64,000 nucleotides of DNA. It comes from Saprospiraceae bacterium. GTDB taxonomy: Bacteria; Bacteroidota; Bacteroidia; Chitinophagales; Saprospiraceae. Below the pieces are notes generated by a model. It searched no databases. It worked only from the letters and a program-made list of their open reading frames with translations, and had not been told where the DNA came from. Every line of letters starts with the position of its first letter. Position 1 is the first letter of the stretch. Shown here in pieces: positions 47,971 to 58,795 of the stretch. The translations under genes and the position numbers were made by a program. Location of the stretch: NCBI GenBank assembly GCA_018057925.1, contig JAGPCT010000005.1:67129-131128 (forward strand), read 5' to 3'.

Positions 47971-50637
47971 GTGAAAAAATATTTTTTCTTGTTTATTTTG
48001 GGGTTCTTTGGCCTGATTTCATGCAATTCAACAAAGCCCAATAATTCATCAACTACTTATACAATACCGGCAGAATCTGTCCAAGATACGACAGAAACGA
48101 TGTCAATGGAAGATGCATACGATCCGAATGAAGAGGACGACTATTACCATGGCACAGATGCTATGGCATCTGCATTGCCAGACACATTGCCTGTCTATCA
48201 AGCGACAGCAACACGACTTTTCAATCTCGTTGATACAAAATTATGGATACGCTTTGATTGGCAAAAGAAGCATTGCTTAGGTATCGCGCAGATAACCGCC
48301 ACGCCCGTCGCCAGAGAGCGTAATGTATTGAGCCTCGATGCTGTTGGCTTTGATATCAATTCAGTTACCACTTTAGATGGCAAGAAATTGAAATACAACT
48401 ATGACGGCAAAGCCCTTTCTATTGACTTAGGAATGAATTACCCTGTAGGAAAAAATGTTGTCGTCAAAATAGATTATGTAGCCAAACCGGATGAAGTGCC
48501 TACCAGTGGAAGTGCAGCCATATCATCTGACAAAGGACTATTCTTTATCAATGCTGATGGCAAAGACAAGAACAAACCCCGTCAAATATGGACGCAAGGC
48601 GAAACACAAAGCAATAGTCGCTGGTTCCCAACAATCGACCGCCCCAATCAAAAGACTACACAAGAAATGTGGATTACTGTAAGTGATAATTTCAAGACGT
48701 TATCCAATGGTGTCTTTGCCGATTCTAAGAAAAATAAAGATGGAAGCCGCACCGACCATTATGTCATGAACCAACCTCATGCACCTTATCTTTTTATGAT
48801 GGCTATTGGTGAATATGCCGTCGTTCCTGACAAATGGAACAATATTCCGCTTAAATACTATGTGGAGCCGAAATATGAAAAAGATGCAAAAGCTATTTTT
48901 AATCATACACCCGAGATGTTGACTTTCTTTTCTGACAAATTAGGGGTTAAATACCCGTGGCCAAGTTTTTCTCAAGTCATTGTTAGAGACTATGTATCAG
49001 GAGCCATGGAAAATACTACAGCAGTGGTATTTGGAGACTTTTGTCAAAAGACCACACGTGAACTTTTAGATGCCGACAATGACGGTATCGTTGCACATGA
49101 GATGTTTCATCATTGGTTTGGCGATTATGTTACCTGTGAGTCATGGTCTAATTTAACTCTCAACGAAGGCTTTGCCAATTATGCGGAATATTTATGGGAA
49201 GAACATAAAAACGGTAGAGACGAAGCGGATTTTCACCGTATGAATGAAATGGCAGGCTATCTGGCAACGGCACGAAGAAGTACACACGATCTCATCTATT
49301 ACTCCTATGAGAATAAGGAAGATATGTTTGATGCACACTCATACAACAAAGGAGGATTGGTGTTACACATGCTCCGCTCTTATCTGGGTGACGATGTCTT
49401 TTTCAAGGGATTACAACTGTACTTGACTAAAAATGCCTACACTGCTGTGGAAGCAGCTCAACTTAGAATGGCAATGGAAGAAGTGTCAGGCGAAGATTTA
49501 AATTGGTTCTTCAACCAATGGTTCTTTGGAAGCGGACAACCGGAACTTACTGTTACAGATAGTATGGACGCCTCAGGCAAAAAATTATATTTGACAGTAC
49601 AACAAACTCAAAGTGGAGAACAACAGCAACATATATTCCAACTCCCGGTTAAAGTGGACATCTATCCCGGAGGCAATACCAAGCCCATTACAAAAGATAT
49701 TTTTATCTGCAAAAGAAACCAAACCTTTTCTTTCGATGTGGACAAAGCTCCAGTCAATGTTATATTTGACGCTAATGACGTCTTACTTGCCAAGATTAAA
49801 TACGATAAACCACTTGATGCATATAAATATCAAGCGACCCACTACAAGACACTCAACGACCGGATGATAGCTTTAGACAAGATAAAGTCTCAATTAACGC
49901 CCGAAGTGGATCAAATTATACTCGGTTTTCTATCTGACCCATCTCAGACAATGCGCAGAAAGGCTCTTGGTCAAGTTGATCTGAATGAATATCCTGTTTT
50001 CGAGAATAAAGTTATCGAATTGGCAACCAATGACCCGGCACCTTCCGTTCGTTCAACTGCAATAGACATTTTGGCAGAGTCTCCCAAGCCTACCTACGAA
50101 AGCGTATTTGTAAAAAATATAAATGACAATGTAGCATATTCAATCCTTGCCTCGGCGTTGATGGGACTAAATAAATTAGACGTATCTAAGGCAGCACCTT
50201 ATTTATCCAAATATGAAAAAGAAGACAATAGCACGCTTACATCGGCCATCTCTGAGATTTATATTGGGAATAATGATCCGAGAGCATTGACATTGCTTGA
50301 AAGTAAATTGGATAAGACAGAGGGATTTGAGGCATTTGGCTTATTCAACAAATACTCTGAGTTGGTCAATAATAGTGACAAAGCAACAATTTTAAAGAGC
50401 TTTGCCGTCATAGAAAATATCGCTAAAAATAGTGAATTTTCACAATGGAAGAAATTTGCTGTAGCAAAGTCTTTATTTGACATTGCGTCAGCAGCCCAAT
50501 CCAATGAAGCACTTTCACCTCAAGAGTCTGGCGACCTCGTCAAGCGCTCCAATAGTATCGTAAAATCCTATATCGAAAACCAAGGTAACGAGCAACTAAA
50601 AAATGCAATGACCAACCTTCTGATTGAAGAAAAGTAA
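47971..50637 (+). CDS. M1-family aminopeptidase lipoprotein with C-terminal HEAT-like repeats
   Basis: 888 residues. A GTG start gives a lipoprotein signal (KKYFFLFILGFFGLISC, lipobox LISC, Cys at residue 19). After a beta-rich M1 N-domain come the exopeptidase motif GAMEN (SGAMENTT) and the zinc site HEMFHHWFGDYVTCESWSNLTLNEGF: HEXXH plus a Glu 19 residues on. The last 280 residues are alpha-helical HEAT-like repeats (DPSQTMRRKALGQVDLNEYP and similar). It should remove N-terminal residues from peptides in the periplasm or at the outer membrane. Followed by a strong terminator at 50651-50682; position after dapD may be incidental. Confidence 0.93.
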   Translation: MKKYFFLFILGFFGLISCNSTKPNNSSTTYTIPAESVQDTTETMSMEDAYDPNEEDDYYHGTDAMASALPDTLPVYQATATRLFNLVDTKLWIRFDWQKKHCLGIAQITATPVARERNVLSLDAVGFDINSVTTLDGKKLKYNYDGKALSIDLGMNYPVGKNVVVKIDYVAKPDEVPTSGSAAISSDKGLFFINADGKDKNKPRQIWTQGETQSNSRWFPTIDRPNQKTTQEMWITVSDNFKTLSNGVFADSKKNKDGSRTDHYVMNQPHAPYLFMMAIGEYAVVPDKWNNIPLKYYVEPKYEKDAKAIFNHTPEMLTFFSDKLGVKYPWPSFSQVIVRDYVSGAMENTTAVVFGDFCQKTTRELLDADNDGIVAHEMFHHWFGDYVTCESWSNLTLNEGFANYAEYLWEEHKNGRDEADFHRMNEMAGYLATARRSTHDLIYYSYENKEDMFDAHSYNKGGLVLHMLRSYLGDDVFFKGLQLYLTKNAYTAVEAAQLRMAMEEVSGEDLNWFFNQWFFGSGQPELTVTDSMDASGKKLYLTVQQTQSGEQQQHIFQLPVKVDIYPGGNTKPITKDIFICKRNQTFSFDVDKAPVNVIFDANDVLLAKIKYDKPLDAYKYQATHYKTLNDRMIALDKIKSQLTPEVDQIILGFLSDPSQTMRRKALGQVDLNEYPVFENKVIELATNDPAPSVRSTAIDILAESPKPTYESVFVKNINDNVAYSILASALMGLNKLDVSKAAPYLSKYEKEDNSTLTSAISEIYIGNNDPRALTLLESKLDKTEGFEAFGLFNKYSELVNNSDKATILKSFAVIENIAKNSEFSQWKKFAVAKSLFDIASAAQSNEALSPQESGDLVKRSNSIVKSYIENQGNEQLKNAMTNLLIEEK

Positions 50638-50650
50638 TTGAATTTCAAAA

Positions 50651-50688
50651 AAAGGCTCTGTGATATTAATTGCAGAGCCTTTTTTTAT
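50651..50688 (+). terminator. Rho-independent terminator after the M1 aminopeptidase gene
   Basis: AAAGGCTCTG (50651-50660) pairs with CAGAGCCTTT (50673-50682), a perfect 10-bp stem followed by T residues to about 50686, 14 bases after the stop codon. The symmetric A/T flanks may let it also work for the convergent icmF transcript. Confidence 0.9.
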
Positions 50689-50848
50689 CTTAATAGTAAA
50701 AAATATATTGGAATAAAATAATAACCATTAAGGAATGATGACTATTAAGTTTTTATACTTAATGAACCTTTACTTCTTAATGGTAGAAAAACATAATTAA
50801 GTTTTTTTCCCCTTTCTTGGTTCAAAGCTACGCATTGTAAATCCATAA

Positions 50849-53800
50849 TTACATATTCCGCCTATACTGCCCTCCTACTTCAAATAATGCATGTGTAATC
50901 TGTCCAAGAGAACAATATTTTCCTATCTCAATAAGAGTTTCAAAAAGGTTGTGATTGTGGATGGCAGCACGTTGCAACTCAGCCAATTTTTCATTAACCA
51001 CATCCTTATTTAAATCTTGTAGCGTACGCAAGGTATCAATTTGAGATTCCTTTTCGGCCTCTGTAGCCCTAATCACTTCACGTGGCAAAACAGTTGGTGA
51101 ACCGTCGTCCGACAAAAAGGTGTTCACACCGATAAGTGGCAGTTCACCGGTATGCTTCAGTCGTTCATAATAAAGACTTTCATCCTGAATCTTGCCCCTT
51201 TGATATCCGGTTTCCATGGCACCTAAGACGCCACCTCTTTCTGTTATCCTGTCAAATTCTGACAATACGGCTTCTTCAACCAAGTCTGTCAATTCTTCAA
51301 TAATAAAAGAACCTTGATTCGGATTTTCATTTTTGGCAAGACCGAGTTCATGATTTATAACCAATTGAATTGCCATAGCACGGCGAACCGACTCTTCGGT
51401 AGGTGTCGTGATAGCTTCATCATACGCATTGGTGTGGAGCGAATTACAGTTGTCATAGATAGCATACAACGCTTGTAATGTGGTGCGGATATCATTGAAA
51501 GAAATCTCCTGGGCATGGAGAGAACGACCTGACGTCTGGATATGATATTTCAACTTCTGTGCCCTTTCGTCAGCTCCATACTTTAACTTCATTGCCTTTG
51601 CCCAAATTCTTCGGGCTACACGACCAATGACGGCATATTCCGGATCAACACCATTGCTGAAGAAAAAGGATAGATTATGAGCAAAAGAATCTATTGCCAT
51701 TCCTCGTGATAAATAATATTCCACATACGTAAAGCCATTGGCAAGCGTAAAGGCAAGTTGAGAAATAGGATTGGCACCTGCCTCGGCGATGTGATACCCC
51801 GAAATGGAAACGGAATAGAAATTTTTAACTTTATGATCAATGAAATATTGCTGCATATCGCCCATTAGTCTCAAAGAAAATTCAGTTGAAAAGATACATG
51901 TATTTTGTGCTTGATCTTCCTTGAGGATATCAGCCTGTACCGTCCCACGCACCAAGCCCAATGCCCTTTCTTTAATTTCTTGATATACCTCTGCCGAAAG
52001 TATCTCGTCACCTGTTACGCCGAGGAGCATGAGGCCCAGACCATTATTGCCTTCCGGAATCGAGCCTTGATATTCAGGTCGCTTAAGACCTTTGGCATCG
52101 TATTTCTCTTTCAACTTTTGTTCAACCAGATTTTCCATTCCGTGTTCAGAAATATACTTTTCACATTGCTGATCAATGGCTGCATTCATAAAATAGGCGC
52201 ATATCGTGGCTGCCGGACCATTGATTGTCATGCTGACAGAAGTGCGGGGGTCGCACAAATCAAAGCCTGAATACAACTTCTTGGCATCGTCTAAGCAACA
52301 CACTGAAACGCCGGAATTCCCTATTTTGCCATATATATCGGGGCGATAATCCGGATCTTCTCCATAAAGAGTCACTGAGTCAAAAGCCGTAGAAAGTCTG
52401 TTGGCAGGCATCCCGATACTCACATAATGGAAACGTCTATTCGTCCTTTCAGGATGACCTTCGCCGGCAAACATCCTCGTAGGATCTTCTTCCTTCCGTT
52501 TAAAAGGAAATACGCCCGCAGTAAAAGGAAATTCTCCCGGAACATTTTCTTTTAATATCCACTTCAATATATCTTGCCATCCATGATACTTAGGCAAACT
52601 AACCCTTGGAATACGAAGGTGGGAAAGCGATTTGGTAAAGGTCTCAACCTTGATTTCTTTGCCACGGACAAAATAGGTGAAATAATCGCCTTCGTAGTTG
52701 GCTTTCTTTGTCGGCCATTCTACCAAAAGATTTTCATTCTCCCTTGTGAGCTGCAATTTAACTTTATCTTCAATACTTTGTAAAGAGTTTATTACATTGA
52801 CATCATCGCCGACAATAGAACGAGTTTGCCTGATGGATTGAACTTTACCGGCCACTTCAGATTGTGCTTCCACCCACTCATCGTACTTTCGACATTCTTC
52901 AGATATTTCGGATAGATACCTAACTCGGCCAGGAGGTATAATATAGACTTTCTCAGAGTCTCCGGTACGAAGGTCTATCTCACCGGCAAACCTATTATCA
53001 GTGCGCTCATTGAGGATATCGATAATTTTGTAATAGAAAGAATTGGTTCCCGGATCATTAAATTGAGAGGCTATAGTCCCAAATACAGGCATTTCCTCTA
53101 TAGGTTTATCAAACAACAAATGATTGCGTTGATATTGCTTTCTGACGTCGCGAAGGGCATCGGCGGCTCCCCTTTTATCAAATTTATTGATAGCTATAAT
53201 ATCAGCGAAATCAAGCATATCTATTTTCTCCAGTTGGCTTGGCGCTCCAAACTCAGGAGTCATCACATACAGTGACATGTCAGCATATTCAGTAATCTCC
53301 GTATCTGCCTGACCTATTCCACTTGTCTCCAAAATAATCAAATCAAATCCGGCGGCTTTGAGAACATCAAGGGCGCTTTTAATTTCACTACTTAAAGCTC
53401 GATTCGATTGACGTGTAGCCATCGAACGCATAAATATTCGGGACTGATTGACGGCATTCATCCGGATTCTATCACCCAATAAGGCTCCACCGGACTTGCG
53501 CTTGCTCGGATCCACTGAGATAATAGCAAGTGTCTTATTATTGTATTCTAGTAAAAAACGTCTGATTAATTCATCAATCAAGCTTGATTTCCCTGCTCCA
53601 CCCGTTCCGGTTATTCCCACTACAGGAATTTTACTTGCTTCACTCTTTTGATGAAGCTCCGCCATCAATTTTTCATGATGTTCCGGATAATTCTCTATAG
53701 CAGTAATCATCCGTGCGACGACATGAGGACTATGACTATTCAACTGATTTACTTGAAAGTCTTGCTTCTCTCCTACCGGGAAATCGCTGTTCTCCAAAAC

Positions 53801-54217
53801 ATCATTAATCATCCCTTGCAACCCCATGGATCTTCCGTTATCAGGAGAATAAATTCGCGCTATACCGTAGGCCTGCAAAGCAGCTATCTCTTCTGGCAAA
53901 ATAGTCCCGCCTCCACCTCCAAAAACCTTAATATGCCCGGCATGTCGTTGGTGCAGTAAGTCATAAATATATTTGAAAAATTCATTATGCCCACCTTGAT
54001 AAGAAGTTATCGCTATAGCCTGAACATCCTCTTGAATGGCAGTATTCACAATTTCATCGGCACTCCTATTATGCCCCAAATGAATGATTTCAGCTCCCGA
54101 TGACTGTAAAATACGTCGCATGATATTGATGGCAGCATCATGTCCATCAAAGAGTGATCCTGCTGTGACTATACGAATCTTGTTCTTCGGCTTATAAATG
54201 GAAGGGATTATTGACAT
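50849..54217 (-). CDS. icmF: Fused isobutyryl-CoA mutase / G-protein chaperone IcmF
   Basis: 1122 residues in three parts. Residues 1-150 are the B12-binding domain: [14 protein letters not shown] has the axial ligand His26, and the DxHxxG motif reads DGHDAA, as is typical for IcmF. A MeaI-type GTPase comes next (P-loop [17 protein letters not shown], about residue 205; [12 protein letters not shown]). From about residue 560 the large mutase domain follows, with [26 protein letters not shown] and [13 protein letters not shown]. IcmF interconverts isobutyryl-CoA and n-butyryl-CoA and often also isovaleryl/pivalyl-CoA, with its own GTPase repairing the cofactor. The -7 box at 54291-54298 supports this start. 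No cobalamin riboswitch is visible upstream. Confidence 0.95.
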   Translation of the reverse strand: MSIIPSIYKPKNKIRIVTAGSLFDGHDAAINIMRRILQSSGAEIIHLGHNRSADEIVNTAIQEDVQAIAITSYQGGHNEFFKYIYDLLHQRHAGHIKVFGGGGGTILPEEIAALQAYGIARIYSPDNGRSMGLQGMINDVLENSDFPVGEKQDFQVNQLNSHSPHVVARMITAIENYPEHHEKLMAELHQKSEASKIPVVGITGTGGAGKSSLIDELIRRFLLEYNNKTLAIISVDPSKRKSGGALLGDRIRMNAVNQSRIFMRSMATRQSNRALSSEIKSALDVLKAAGFDLIILETSGIGQADTEITEYADMSLYVMTPEFGAPSQLEKIDMLDFADIIAINKFDKRGAADALRDVRKQYQRNHLLFDKPIEEMPVFGTIASQFNDPGTNSFYYKIIDILNERTDNRFAGEIDLRTGDSEKVYIIPPGRVRYLSEISEECRKYDEWVEAQSEVAGKVQSIRQTRSIVGDDVNVINSLQSIEDKVKLQLTRENENLLVEWPTKKANYEGDYFTYFVRGKEIKVETFTKSLSHLRIPRVSLPKYHGWQDILKWILKENVPGEFPFTAGVFPFKRKEEDPTRMFAGEGHPERTNRRFHYVSIGMPANRLSTAFDSVTLYGEDPDYRPDIYGKIGNSGVSVCCLDDAKKLYSGFDLCDPRTSVSMTINGPAATICAYFMNAAIDQQCEKYISEHGMENLVEQKLKEKYDAKGLKRPEYQGSIPEGNNGLGLMLLGVTGDEILSAEVYQEIKERALGLVRGTVQADILKEDQAQNTCIFSTEFSLRLMGDMQQYFIDHKVKNFYSVSISGYHIAEAGANPISQLAFTLANGFTYVEYYLSRGMAIDSFAHNLSFFFSNGVDPEYAVIGRVARRIWAKAMKLKYGADERAQKLKYHIQTSGRSLHAQEISFNDIRTTLQALYAIYDNCNSLHTNAYDEAITTPTEESVRRAMAIQLVINHELGLAKNENPNQGSFIIEELTDLVEEAVLSEFDRITERGGVLGAMETGYQRGKIQDESLYYERLKHTGELPLIGVNTFLSDDGSPTVLPREVIRATEAEKESQIDTLRTLQDLNKDVVNEKLAELQRAAIHNHNLFETLIEIGKYCSLGQITHALFEVGGQYRRNM

Positions 54218-54290
54218 ATTGCTTTTGTTGATCGTTAAAACGCTTACTTAGTGTAAAAAAAACAATAAGATAGCCGTTTATAAATTTTCG

Positions 54291-54298
54291 CAAAGATA
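54291..54298 (-). promoter_or_regulatory. -7 box of icmF
   Basis: On the minus strand TATCTTTG followed by CG, 74 bases before the icmF ATG. Good match to the Bacteroidetes consensus TAnnTTTG. Confidence 0.65.
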
Positions 54299-54485
54299 AT
54301 GAAAATGCAGTAGTAGAGCAAGGAGACGACAAATTTATAAGAGAAAAGACATTGGAATAATACTGCCCACAGCTTGTTTTTTCAGCTTTGAAAGGGAAAG
54401 CAAGAAGCCCACTTTCCTCATAAGAAAACACCTAATCGCTAAACTTTTCGCAATAAACGATTTTTCCACATTTATTAAAAGATTT

Positions 54486-54545
54486 GTATATCGGGACTTT
54501 TCAAACAACCCGCACTAAGCGGTTTATTCAAAACCTTTGATTACC
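54486..54545 (-). repeat. Fragment of the multi-hairpin repeat, copy 5
   Basis: About 60 bp (GTATATCGGGA ... CGCACTAAGCGGTTT ... CAAAACCT) match the interior and one end of the inverted repeat copies. Both termini are lost. It lies just upstream of the decayed IS982 transposase. Confidence 0.55.
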
Positions 54546-54711
54546 TTCAAAACGAATCATATTAAACGTTTCTGTCAATTTGAGCCTAAAAATGTCTATT
54601 AGCCCAGGTTGCGTAAGCTACCCTTCCAACTGGTAAAATTTATGTTAAAATCAGGGTTTTGGGGCAGCATTTTATAAAGATACAAAAAAGCATAATTAAG
54701 GTGAATAGTGT

Positions 54712-55622
54712 TTAAGAGGAGATGGGTAATTTCGGAACATCATCAAAGATGGGTTGAATATTCAGAGAGGGTTTCTTAAGTATGAAGTTATAGGTATATA
54801 TTGCGGCGATAAAATTGTTTAAGAAGCTTTGTAAACGTCTATGCCGGGTAGGTTCGACTGAGCAGATGGTCTTCAATTCATCATTGTCAGATTCAATTAA
54901 TGACTGTTATTCTAGAAGTAATTTAGCAATGTCTGATATATTATGCTTCTTCATATTCTTTTTAAGTTTATATAATAAATGAATGTCGTCATTTCACAAG
55001 TAATCTGTTATCATTTGGGAGATAAAGTCCCGGTCTGCAAAGGTTTTTCCAAATATATTTTTGGTTAGAAATTCCTTGAAATCCATATTTCTATCGTCAA
55101 CAATGTGTTTTTGAAAGGTAAAAGGATAATAAATCGCCTATTTCATTGATGATTAGATGGAGCTTAAAGCCGAAAATCCAACCATTGTATTTTTGCCTTT
55201 ATTCGCAACACCTTTAAATACACTATACTGATGCTCTCTTTTAATATGAAACACCTTGATGGTAGTGGAATCAATAAAATTAATACCTCTACATTGTCCC
55301 ATAAATTTATATTTTAAAAAGACAATTAATGGAACAAACAGTTTTTTCTATAAGTAGTTAAAGATTTCATAACTGACTAAACTCGGAAAATAATCACTCA
55401 GATTCACACATTCAAATTCATTTTACTATGCTCTGAAGTTTGTATAGTAGCTAAGATGGTAAAAAACATAAATCGTCATCAGTTCAGATTTGAAATGGAA
55501 GTTTTCCTGTTCCGAACCGAAAATATTCCACTTTCGATTCACACATTTTTTATTTCTTGATACAATTCTTTAAAAAAGTCGTCAACCATTACATAAATAT
55601 CAGGTAAAATCCCTATCTTCAT
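54712..55622 (-). pseudogene. Decayed IS982-family transposase
   Basis: Read from 55622 down, the minus strand gives MKIGILPDIYVMVDDFFKEL, then MTIYVFYHLS and YTNFRAYYSK, then KFIDSTTIKVFHIKR, KGVANKGKNTM, IFGKTFADRDFISQMI, LIESDNDELKTICSVEPTRHR and finally KPSLNIQPIFDDVPKLPIS. These are successive blocks of an IS982-type DDE transposase (the DSTTIKV block carries a catalytic Asp; LIESDNDEL carries the Glu). At least five stops and several frameshifts interrupt it, so it is inactive. The length (about 300 codons) is full for the family. Terminal inverted repeats could not be defined with confidence. Confidence 0.85.
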
Positions 55623-55748
55623 CCTTAGAGAATCATCATTTTATATTCATGTTATTCAGATGTTAATATATAACACAATTATCTATTTTAATAACTTTTG
55701 TTTAAATATTTCTTATCTATTATTCACATTTATTTAAATAGTATTATA

Positions 55749-56648
55749 ATGAAACATTTTATTTTAATTTTAATTTTAATTTTGAGCAGTGCCCTTATAA
55801 CTCAAGCGCAATCCAAAAAACTTTACCAAATAACTAAGAATGTAAACAGTAAAAATATAGCCTATTTGGTACCATTCAAAGGGACAAATGGCAAATGGGG
55901 GTACTTAGACTGCCGGACTATGCAAGTCACAGTTGTTCCTTCTTTAGACAAAGCAAGATCAGTTCGTTACAATTCCATGGATTTTTATTATAATGGAATT
56001 GAATTCTCAATAACTCCTCCAAATAAGGTTGAAAAATTGGAACGATCTGATGAGATAGAGGCACTTCCACCCATAGAACGTGGCAGTATTGACGGATTCG
56101 AAACGGAAGATGGTGAAGTAATATACTTTTCAAATAAATATGATGAAATTCATATTATCAAAGGTTATGTTAGCCCAAGAGGAGAAATTGCTATTGTAAC
56201 AGACCAAAATAAATTACAAGGTGTAATATATAATAACGGAGATGTGGTTTCTAATTTTGATTTAAAGTACGAAAAAATACTTTATTTTATAAATCAAGAT
56301 AAAAAAATTATCTTCGTTACTAAGGAGCCAAATAATAAATTAGCCATATTTTTTGATTTCGAGCATAATAAACTTGATTTCCCGGATGTTATTAATTTCG
56401 ATAATTACATAGTTGACCATTATCTACTAGTAAATATTGAAGGAGGAAAAAAAAATGTTTTGGATCTTAATAATGCGAAATTTGTCTTAAAAGATAATTA
56501 TGATAAAATCATGGATTTTTATGTAAGAAAATTAAAGTTCAATGGGGAAATCATACCAAAATGTTTCTTTTTTGTGAAAAAAGGTAAAAATGAATTCTAT
56601 ATTGACGAGAGAAATATTAAATATATTCCCAAAAATTCAGTACATTAA
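55749..56648 (+). CDS. Secreted WG-repeat-like protein
   Basis: 299 residues from the preferred ATG at 55749, which gives a clean signal peptide (MKHFILILILILSSALITQAQS); the frame is open up to 55698, but those 17 codons are unlikely to be used. The first mature part holds a WG-like repeat (GTNGKWGYLDCRTMQVTVVPSLDKARS). Weaker beta-hairpin repeats follow (IAIVTDQNKLQGVIYNNGDVVS, KNVLDLNNAKFVLKDNYDKI). WG repeats form beta structures for protein interaction. No catalytic motif. It lies between the IS982 remnant and a multi-hairpin repeat, so this is a fluid region. Confidence 0.75.
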   Translation: MKHFILILILILSSALITQAQSKKLYQITKNVNSKNIAYLVPFKGTNGKWGYLDCRTMQVTVVPSLDKARSVRYNSMDFYYNGIEFSITPPNKVEKLERSDEIEALPPIERGSIDGFETEDGEVIYFSNKYDEIHIIKGYVSPRGEIAIVTDQNKLQGVIYNNGDVVSNFDLKYEKILYFINQDKKIIFVTKEPNNKLAIFFDFEHNKLDFPDVINFDNYIVDHYLLVNIEGGKKNVLDLNNAKFVLKDNYDKIMDFYVRKLKFNGEIIPKCFFFVKKGKNEFYIDERNIKYIPKNSVH

Positions 56649-56795
56649 GGAGGAACCTATATACCCATCGGAATAAGGTTTGATCATCTAAAAGGCAGAA
56701 TTACACAATCTATTTGAAGGTAATATGTCAGACTGCAAGTTATTAATCAGTCGTCTCAACAAACTTCGCATCAATACAACCGAAGCATCAGTTAA

Positions 56796-56944
56796 ACCCA
56801 AATTCAGCAGTATAGGTTTTGAAAAACCGTATAGTGCTGATTATGAGGGTTAATCCCGATGTACGAATCGTTTCAATGGTTTCTGTAAGCCATTGATTAC
56901 GAGTCGTATATCGATTCAGTTTTTGTCTAATGAGGAATCTGGGC
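56796..56944 (+). repeat. Multi-hairpin intergenic repeat, copy 2
   Basis: Nearly identical to copy 1 (35138-35283) over about 148 bp; differences are a handful of substitutions, for example GAATCG for GACTCG in the long stem and ATCTGGGCT for ATTTGGAT at the right end. Inverted ends CCCAAATTC / GAATCTGGG. It lies between the convergent WG-repeat gene and menA. Confidence 0.85.
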
Positions 56945-57037
56945 TAAAGGAATTCCGACTTTTCTGGATTACGTCTAATTTTCAATCTATTATAAAAATC
57001 ATTTTCGGATAACTTACATTGTCAAAAATTCGAGCAA

Positions 57038-57943
57038 TTATACGTTGAGACCGATTCCAAATAATATCGTAAATAACAAGGTGCTGAGTGATAAATATTT
57101 TAATTCGGGATATAGGGCAACAGGATTTTCATTTTTTTGAACAATAATTATGCTTCGTACAATTCCAACAAAGGCAATTAAATATATCCATTGATAGACA
57201 CCTGCCCTGCTTTGAAGACTGTAAATTACCGCGGTAAGCATGCCCACAGTTAATAAGAAAGCATGATAATACTTAGCATTTTCTAATCCTATTTTTACGA
57301 CCAAGGTATTCTTGCCGGAGGCAGCATCATTGACCCTATCTCTTAAGTTATTCAAATTTAGTACTCCGGCACTGAAGCATCCTATGGTTATTGCCGGTAA
57401 AATTTCCAATGTACTAAGGTGATGGGTATGTAAAAAATAAGTCCCTATCACACCCACAATACCGAAGAATATGAATACGAAGAAGTCCCCTAAGCCCGAA
57501 TAACCATAAGGATTACTGCCAATGGTATATTTGACGGCTGCGACAATAGCGGCTATTCCTATCAAGAAAAACACTACACTATAGGAAAATTCCATAGAGC
57601 GCATACTATGTATTATCAATGAAATACCGGAAATCAATGCCAACACGATGCAAATAAATATGGCGATGCCCATCTGGCGAAGTGTAATTTCACCTTTCTG
57701 AAGACTTCGCTTTGGTCCTATCCGATCTTGGTTGTCCACACCATGCACTGTGTCTCCATAGTCGTTAGCAAGATTACTTAAAATTTGCAAAAACAATGTA
57801 GTCAACATTGCCCATATCATTATTGATGGCTGGAAGCTGTGATAATATACCGCCAACAGGCTTCCCATGAGTATCGTGGACAGTGCCAGAGGCAATGTAT
57901 GAAGCCTAAATGCTTCCAACCATGCTCGAATTGACGTCATCAA
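57038..57943 (-). CDS. menA: 1,4-dihydroxy-2-naphthoate polyprenyltransferase
   Basis: 301 residues with about eight or nine membrane helices of the UbiA superfamily. The first Asp-rich motif NDYGDTVHGVD binds the prenyl diphosphate through magnesium; the second is NNLRDRVNDAASGKNTL. It attaches the polyprenyl chain to DHNA in menaquinone synthesis, in the inner membrane. The start at 57943 lies nine bases after the menB stop, so it is the last gene of the menD-menB-menA operon. Confidence 0.95.
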   Translation of the reverse strand: MMTSIRAWLEAFRLHTLPLALSTILMGSLLAVYYHSFQPSIMIWAMLTTLFLQILSNLANDYGDTVHGVDNQDRIGPKRSLQKGEITLRQMGIAIFICIVLALISGISLIIHSMRSMEFSYSVVFFLIGIAAIVAAVKYTIGSNPYGYSGLGDFFVFIFFGIVGVIGTYFLHTHHLSTLEILPAITIGCFSAGVLNLNNLRDRVNDAASGKNTLVVKIGLENAKYYHAFLLTVGMLTAVIYSLQSRAGVYQWIYLIAFVGIVRSIIIVQKNENPVALYPELKYLSLSTLLFTILFGIGLNV

Positions 57944-57952
57944 TCTATTTAT

Positions 57953-58795
57953 TTATGGAAACTTAGGAAACTTATCAAATTGAGGTCTTCTTTTTTCAAG
58001 GAAAGCATCGCGGCCTTCTCTCGCTTCTTCTGTGGTATAAATAAGTCGAGTCGCCTCTCCCGCATACACCTGTTGCCCTACCAGACCGTCATCAATGAGA
58101 TTGAGAGCAAACTTTGCCATCTTTATAGCAGTCGGGCTTTTTCCAAGGATTTCTTGCGCCCATTCGTATGCTGTTGCTTCCAGCTTGTCATGATCAACCA
58201 CAGCATTGACCATACCCATTTCGTATGCTTCCTGAGCAGAATAGGACTTTCCCAGAAAAAAGATTTCTCTTGCCCTTTTTTGTCCGACTTGACGTGCCAG
58301 GTAAGCCGAACCAAAACCGCCGTCAATGCTCGCCACATCAACATCTGTTTGCTTGAAGATTGCATATTCCTTACTTGCCAAGGTCAGGTCACACACAACA
58401 TGCAAGCTATGTCCACCGCCCACAGCCCAGCCGGGCACCACAGCGATGACTACTTTGTTCATAAAACGGATTTGCCGCTGCACATCTAAGATATTGAAAC
58501 GGTTGACACCATCTCCTCCTTTATAACCGGTATTAGACCGGACTCGCTGATCCCCACCTGAGCAAAAAGCCCAGCCACCGTCTTTCTGCGAAGGCCCTTC
58601 ACCACTGATCAGCACCACGCCTATCTCTTGCGATTCATGACAGATGATGAGTGCATCTAACAACTCCGATACCGTCTCCGGCCGAAATGCATTCCGCACC
58701 TCCGGTCGGTTAAATGCAATCCGGGCGACTCCTTCACAATAGCGGAATGTTATATCCTGATATTCTTTTATATCTTCCCATTTAATGTGACTCAT
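57953..58795 (-). CDS. menB: 1,4-dihydroxy-2-naphthoyl-CoA synthase
   Basis: 280 residues from the preferred ATG at 58795. The frame extends ten codons further up (to 58825), but this ATG overlaps the menD TGA in an ATGA arrangement and matches the usual menB start (MSHIKWE). Crotonase fold: FNRPEVRNAFRPETV at the N-terminus, CSGGDQRVR as the oxyanion/substrate loop and PGWAVGGGHSLHVVCDLTLAS, all typical of MenB. It cyclises O-succinylbenzoyl-CoA to DHNA-CoA. MenE and MenC, needed just before it, are not in the window. Confidence 0.97.
   Translation of the reverse strand: MSHIKWEDIKEYQDITFRYCEGVARIAFNRPEVRNAFRPETVSELLDALIICHESQEIGVVLISGEGPSQKDGGWAFCSGGDQRVRSNTGYKGGDGVNRFNILDVQRQIRFMNKVVIAVVPGWAVGGGHSLHVVCDLTLASKEYAIFKQTDVDVASIDGGFGSAYLARQVGQKRAREIFFLGKSYSAQEAYEMGMVNAVVDHDKLEATAYEWAQEILGKSPTAIKMAKFALNLIDDGLVGQQVYAGEATRLIYTTEEAREGRDAFLEKRRPQFDKFPKFP

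Noticed and set aside
54218-54300. Cobalamin riboswitch before the B12-dependent icmF
   Set aside because: The leader is only about 75 bases and lacks the B12-box and conserved stems I would expect.
54192-54431. 79-codon minus-strand frame upstream of icmF
   Set aside because: It overlaps the icmF start and contains the icmF promoter box; its sequence shows no family features.
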